Position numbers and translations under genes: made by a program
The notes under the pieces: model-generated
Told to the model about the DNA's origin: nothing
The model's input: only the letters and a program-made list of their open reading frames with translations
Databases searched by the model: none
From: Nanobdellota archaeon
GTDB taxonomy: Archaea > Nanobdellota > Nanobdellia > Pacearchaeales > GW2011-AR1
DNA length: 13,609 nt
Assembly (NCBI GenBank): GCA_018901675.1
Contig: JAHIEH010000003.1
Coordinates: 1 to 13,609 of the forward strand
Direction of reading: 5' to 3'
Part shown: positions 10,879-13,609 of the stretch, one piece after another
Layout: each line of letters starts with the position of its first letter
Numbering within the stretch: position 1 is the first letter of the stretch

Positions 10879-13609
10879 ATGGGCTATAAAGAACAATTAA
10901 AGAAAGTGGGGGAATATGAGTATGAACTGCCGAAAACAGGTAAAATGCTAGTTCCTGGTAAGATATTGATTTCTCCTAAGTTATTGGAATTAGTGGAAGA
11001 AAATGCAATTCAGCAAGTTGCTAATGTTGCTCAACTCCCAGGCATTGTTAAATATTCTTTAGCAATGAGTGATATGCATTCCGGCTACGGATTCTGCATC
11101 GGCGGAGTTGCTGCATTTGATGTGGATAAAGGAGTTATTTCTCCAGGGGGGGTAGGATATGATATTAATTGCCTCGCTGGAGATTCGAGGATTTTAACAG
11201 AATTTGGAACAAGCAAAAAAATTAAAGATTTTGAGAACGAGTTCACTGAAATTGAATCTGGTGAATTGAAATTAAAACAAATAACTAGAAAACTACCCTC
11301 GCTTAATCCAAACTCTAAGGAAATTGAAAATAAAGATATTCAGTTTTTTATGAAAAAAGAAAACGAGATTTATGAAATTGAAACAGACTCGGGGTTTAGA
11401 ATAAAGGCCACAGCTGACCATCCATTTTTGACAAAAGAGGGCATGAAAGAATTAAAATTTATCAAAAATAATGAAATTGCTGTTTTTCCATTTGAGGGAA
11501 TAGAAGAAAATGAAAAAGTTGATGAAAAGCTAGCAATACTTTCTAAAGTTTTCGGATATATTCTAGGCGATGGATGTGTTTCAATTACCAAAAATATTTG
11601 CCGAGCAGCGGCATATGGGAAAAAAGAAGATTTAGAAAAGATAAAAGAAGATTTAGAAAAGATTGGAGTTAAATCTACACTGAATTATAGGGAAAGAAAC
11701 TGTAAAGTAAATAATTATTATGCCACTAATGAATTCTTGTCCAAATGTTCTGAATTGAATATCTCCAGAGGGTTTGCAATAACTCTTAAGAGCTTAGGGA
11801 TGCCAGTAGGAATAAAAACTAAACAAAAGTTTGGCATCCCGGTATGGATAAAAAAGGGCCCAAAATATGTAAAAAGATTGTTCTTGGCTGGATTCTTTGG
11901 GGCTGAATTAAGCTCTCCAAAAACGCATACTAAGACTGGATTTTACTCTCCAATCCTGGGGCAAAATAAGTCAAAAGAATTAAAAGAGAATATGAGAGAG
12001 CTTATGCTTGAGATAAGCGAGATGCTCTCAGAATTTGGAGTTAAAGTTAATAAGATAAGCGAGATAAACTATCCAGAGGTTTCAACAATTAGGTTAATTA
12101 TTTCTGCAGATGAAGAAAACTTATTAAGACTATACAGAAATATTGGTTTTGAATATAATAAAAAAAGACAAAATATAGCCAATATTGCTTCGCTGTATAT
12201 GCTGAAAAAAAGAAAATTAACAGAAGAAAGAATAAAAGTTTCTGAAAAGATTAAGGAATACAAAGAAAAGGGGTTTAAGATTAAAGAATTAATTAAGCTG
12301 TTTATTTCTAAAAATACAAATGAAAGATTTGTCAAAAGGCATTTTTATGAAAATGCTGGGCATAGAATTACATTGGACTTTGTTTCTTTTAATGAGTTTA
12401 AAGAAAAATGCTTGATAGATTTAGAAAAACATGGGTGTTTATTTGATAATATTAAGGAGATAAATAATATTGGAAAAGAAAAAGTATATGACTTTACAAT
12501 TGCAGAAAATCATAATTTTATTGCAAATTCTTTTATTGTTTCTAACTGCGGGATTAGGCTTCTTGCCACAAACTTAAATAAAAAGCAAGTAGAAGGCAAG
12601 AAAAAAGAACTCTTAAATCAGCTTTTCAGAGATGTTCCTTCTGGAGTTGGAAAAGGCGGAGCGATTAAAATTACTAAAGAAGATATTAAAGAAATTTTGG
12701 AAACAGGAGCAGAATGGGCGGTTAAAAGAGGATTCGGGACTAAAGAGGATTTAGAAAGAATAGAAGATTATGGAAATATTAGAGGAGCAAAGGCAGAATT
12801 TGTTTCACAAAGAGCAATTTCCAGAGGATTGCCACAGCTTGGAAGTTTGGGGGCGGGAAATCATTTTTTAGAAGTGCAGGAAGTTGAAGAAATTTATGAT
12901 AAAGAAACAGCAGAAAAATTTGGAATTAAAGAAAAAGGGCAAATAACAGTAATGATCCATTGTGGAAGTCGTGGTTTAGGGCATCAAGTAGCCAGTGATT
13001 ATATAAAATTAATGGAAGATGAATATGGGTTTAAGGACTTGCCAGACAGAGAATTGATAAATGCCCCTATAAATTCTAAACTTGGAAAGGAATATTTTTC
13101 TGCGATGTCTGCTGCGGCTAATTTTGCATTCTGCAACAGGCAGATGATTATGCAATGGACAAGAGATGTTTTTAAGAAGTTTTTTCCTGAAGCAAAACTA
13201 GACTTAGTTTATGATGTATGCCATAATATTGCAAAAATAGAAGAGCATGTTGTTGATGGCAAGAAAATGAAACTTTGCGTGCATAGAAAGGGAGCAACAA
13301 GAAGTTTTGGGCCTGGAAGAGAAGAACTGCCAAAAATTTACAGGAATATTGGACAGCCAATAATTCTTCCCGGAAGCATGGGAACTGCAAGTTATATCTT
13401 AGTTGGAACAAAAAAAGCAGAAGAGGTTTCTTTTGCTTCTACGGCTCATGGAGCAGGAAGAGTTACAAGCAGAAGCTCTGCATTAAGAAATTTAAGAGGC
13501 GAAGATGTGAAAAAAGAGCTGGAAAAAAAAGGAATTGAAGTAAAATCAGGAAGCTGGGAAAGCCTTGCAGAAGAAGCACCGCAAGTTTACAAGGATATTG
13601 ATGAAGTTG
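10879..13609 (+). CDS. rtcB: RtcB RNA-splicing ligase precursor with intein (3' end cut by window)
   Basis: 910 codons are visible; removing the 459-residue intein leaves 451 residues, so about 30 are missing beyond the window. RtcB joins 2',3'-cyclic phosphate and 5'-OH RNA ends using GTP and Mn2+, in tRNA splicing and RNA repair. Residues in mature numbering: D95 and C98 (GYDIN|CGIRLL), H203 (GNHFLE), H235 (HCGSRGLGHQV), H323 (CHNIAK) and the guanylated H398 (AHGAGR). All correspond to Pyrococcus RtcB D95, C98, H203, H234, H329 and H404. The start at 10879 gives a complete N-terminus (ELPKTGKMLVPGK) and a TATA box at -29. The intein must be spliced to restore the metal site. Archease lies about 1 kb upstream. 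Confidence 0.95.
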   Translation, partial: MGYKEQLKKVGEYEYELPKTGKMLVPGKILISPKLLELVEENAIQQVANVAQLPGIVKYSLAMSDMHSGYGFCIGGVAAFDVDKGVISPGGVGYDINCLAGDSRILTEFGTSKKIKDFENEFTEIESGELKLKQITRKLPSLNPNSKEIENKDIQFFMKKENEIYEIETDSGFRIKATADHPFLTKEGMKELKFIKNNEIAVFPFEGIEENEKVDEKLAILSKVFGYILGDGCVSITKNICRAAAYGKKEDLEKIKEDLEKIGVKSTLNYRERNCKVNNYYATNEFLSKCSELNISRGFAITLKSLGMPVGIKTKQKFGIPVWIKKGPKYVKRLFLAGFFGAELSSPKTHTKTGFYSPILGQNKSKELKENMRELMLEISEMLSEFGVKVNKISEINYPEVSTIRLIISADEENLLRLYRNIGFEYNKKRQNIANIASLYMLKKRKLTEERIKVSEKIKEYKEKGFKIKELIKLFISKNTNERFVKRHFYENAGHRITLDFVSFNEFKEKCLIDLEKHGCLFDNIKEINNIGKEKVYDFTIAENHNFIANSFIVSNCGIRLLATNLNKKQVEGKKKELLNQLFRDVPSGVGKGGAIKITKEDIKEILETGAEWAVKRGFGTKEDLERIEDYGNIRGAKAEFVSQRAISRGLPQLGSLGAGNHFLEVQEVEEIYDKETAEKFGIKEKGQITVMIHCGSRGLGHQVASDYIKLMEDEYGFKDLPDRELINAPINSKLGKEYFSAMSAAANFAFCNRQMIMQWTRDVFKKFFPEAKLDLVYDVCHNIAKIEEHVVDGKKMKLCVHRKGATRSFGPGREELPKIYRNIGQPIILPGSMGTASYILVGTKKAEEVSFASTAHGAGRVTSRSSALRNLRGEDVKKELEKKGIEVKSGSWESLAEEAPQVYKDIDEV
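11170..12546 (+). mobile_element. Intein with LAGLIDADG endonuclease in RtcB
   Basis: Precursor residues 98-556 (459 aa). Block A begins CLAGDSRILTEFG with Cys98. Block B is TADH at 178-181. Endonuclease motifs are VFGYILGDG (225-233, Asp231) and FLAGFFGAEL (335-344), where Glu343 occupies the acidic position. Block F is VYDFTIAENHNFIAN, and the end is FIVSN followed by Cys557 of the extein. The penultimate His of typical inteins is Ser. Insertion directly before the metal-binding Cys is a known RtcB intein site in archaea (for example in Pyrococcus). Splicing regenerates DINCGIRLL exactly. Confidence 0.93.
11622..11663 (+). repeat. Exact 21-nt tandem duplication in the RtcB intein
   Basis: The 21-nt unit beginning AAAAGAAGATTTAGAAAAG occupies 11622-11642 and again 11643-11663. 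It is in frame and encodes consecutive EDLEKIK-type heptads (KKEDLEKIKEDLEKIG). This lengthens a helix in the endonuclease domain without breaking the frame. Confidence 0.8.

Overview
The window looks like a piece of a small-genome, AT-rich archaeon, most plausibly a DPANN lineage of the Woesearchaeota/Pacearchaeota type. The evidence is a VirB11/FlaI-type secretion ATPase, class III (archaeal prepilin) signal sequences, an archease-RtcB RNA ligase pair, archaeal-style TATA boxes about 25-29 nt upstream of start codons with almost no leader, and inteins in two archaeal proteins. The lineage is an inference from protein style; no 16S or marker gene is present.

Layout: (1) 43-1811: three small membrane-anchored proteins with pilin-like N-termini. 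(2) 1812-2015: a gap with two long hairpins. (3) 2016-5189: a pilus/archaellum-type assembly ATPase interrupted by a 539-residue intein with a LAGLIDADG endonuclease. (4) 5190-5472: a second gap with dispersed repeats. (5) 5473-8576: a 54-residue helical protein, two TadB/TadC (T2SSF)-like membrane platform proteins, and another pilin-like anchored protein. (6) 8577-9037: a gap rich in hairpins and an 18-nt repeat, with a doubtful 66-codon ORF. (7) 9038-9895: a further pilin-like protein and archease. (8) 9897-9956: a 19-codon ORF resembling the first residues of RtcB. (9) 9994-10860: a free-standing LAGLIDADG endonuclease. (10) 10879 to the window end: RtcB, interrupted by a second intein exactly before its metal-binding Cys98.

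The genes at 43-9478 can be read as one dispersed surface-pilus or secretion apparatus: five candidate pilin-like subunits, one motor ATPase and a two-gene membrane platform. No prepilin peptidase, FlaH, FlaG or FlaF is visible here. Archease and RtcB belong to tRNA splicing/RNA repair, where archease stimulates guanylation and turnover of RtcB.

The most unusual material is non-coding. Three gaps share sequence blocks and hairpins. The one at 8582-8730 can be drawn as five mutually compatible stems. One of its hairpins recurs in the opposite orientation at 1894-1944, with different but still complementary bases in the inner stem. The second notable theme is a concentration of homing elements: three LAGLIDADG reading frames lie within about 10 kb, two of them near or inside rtcB.
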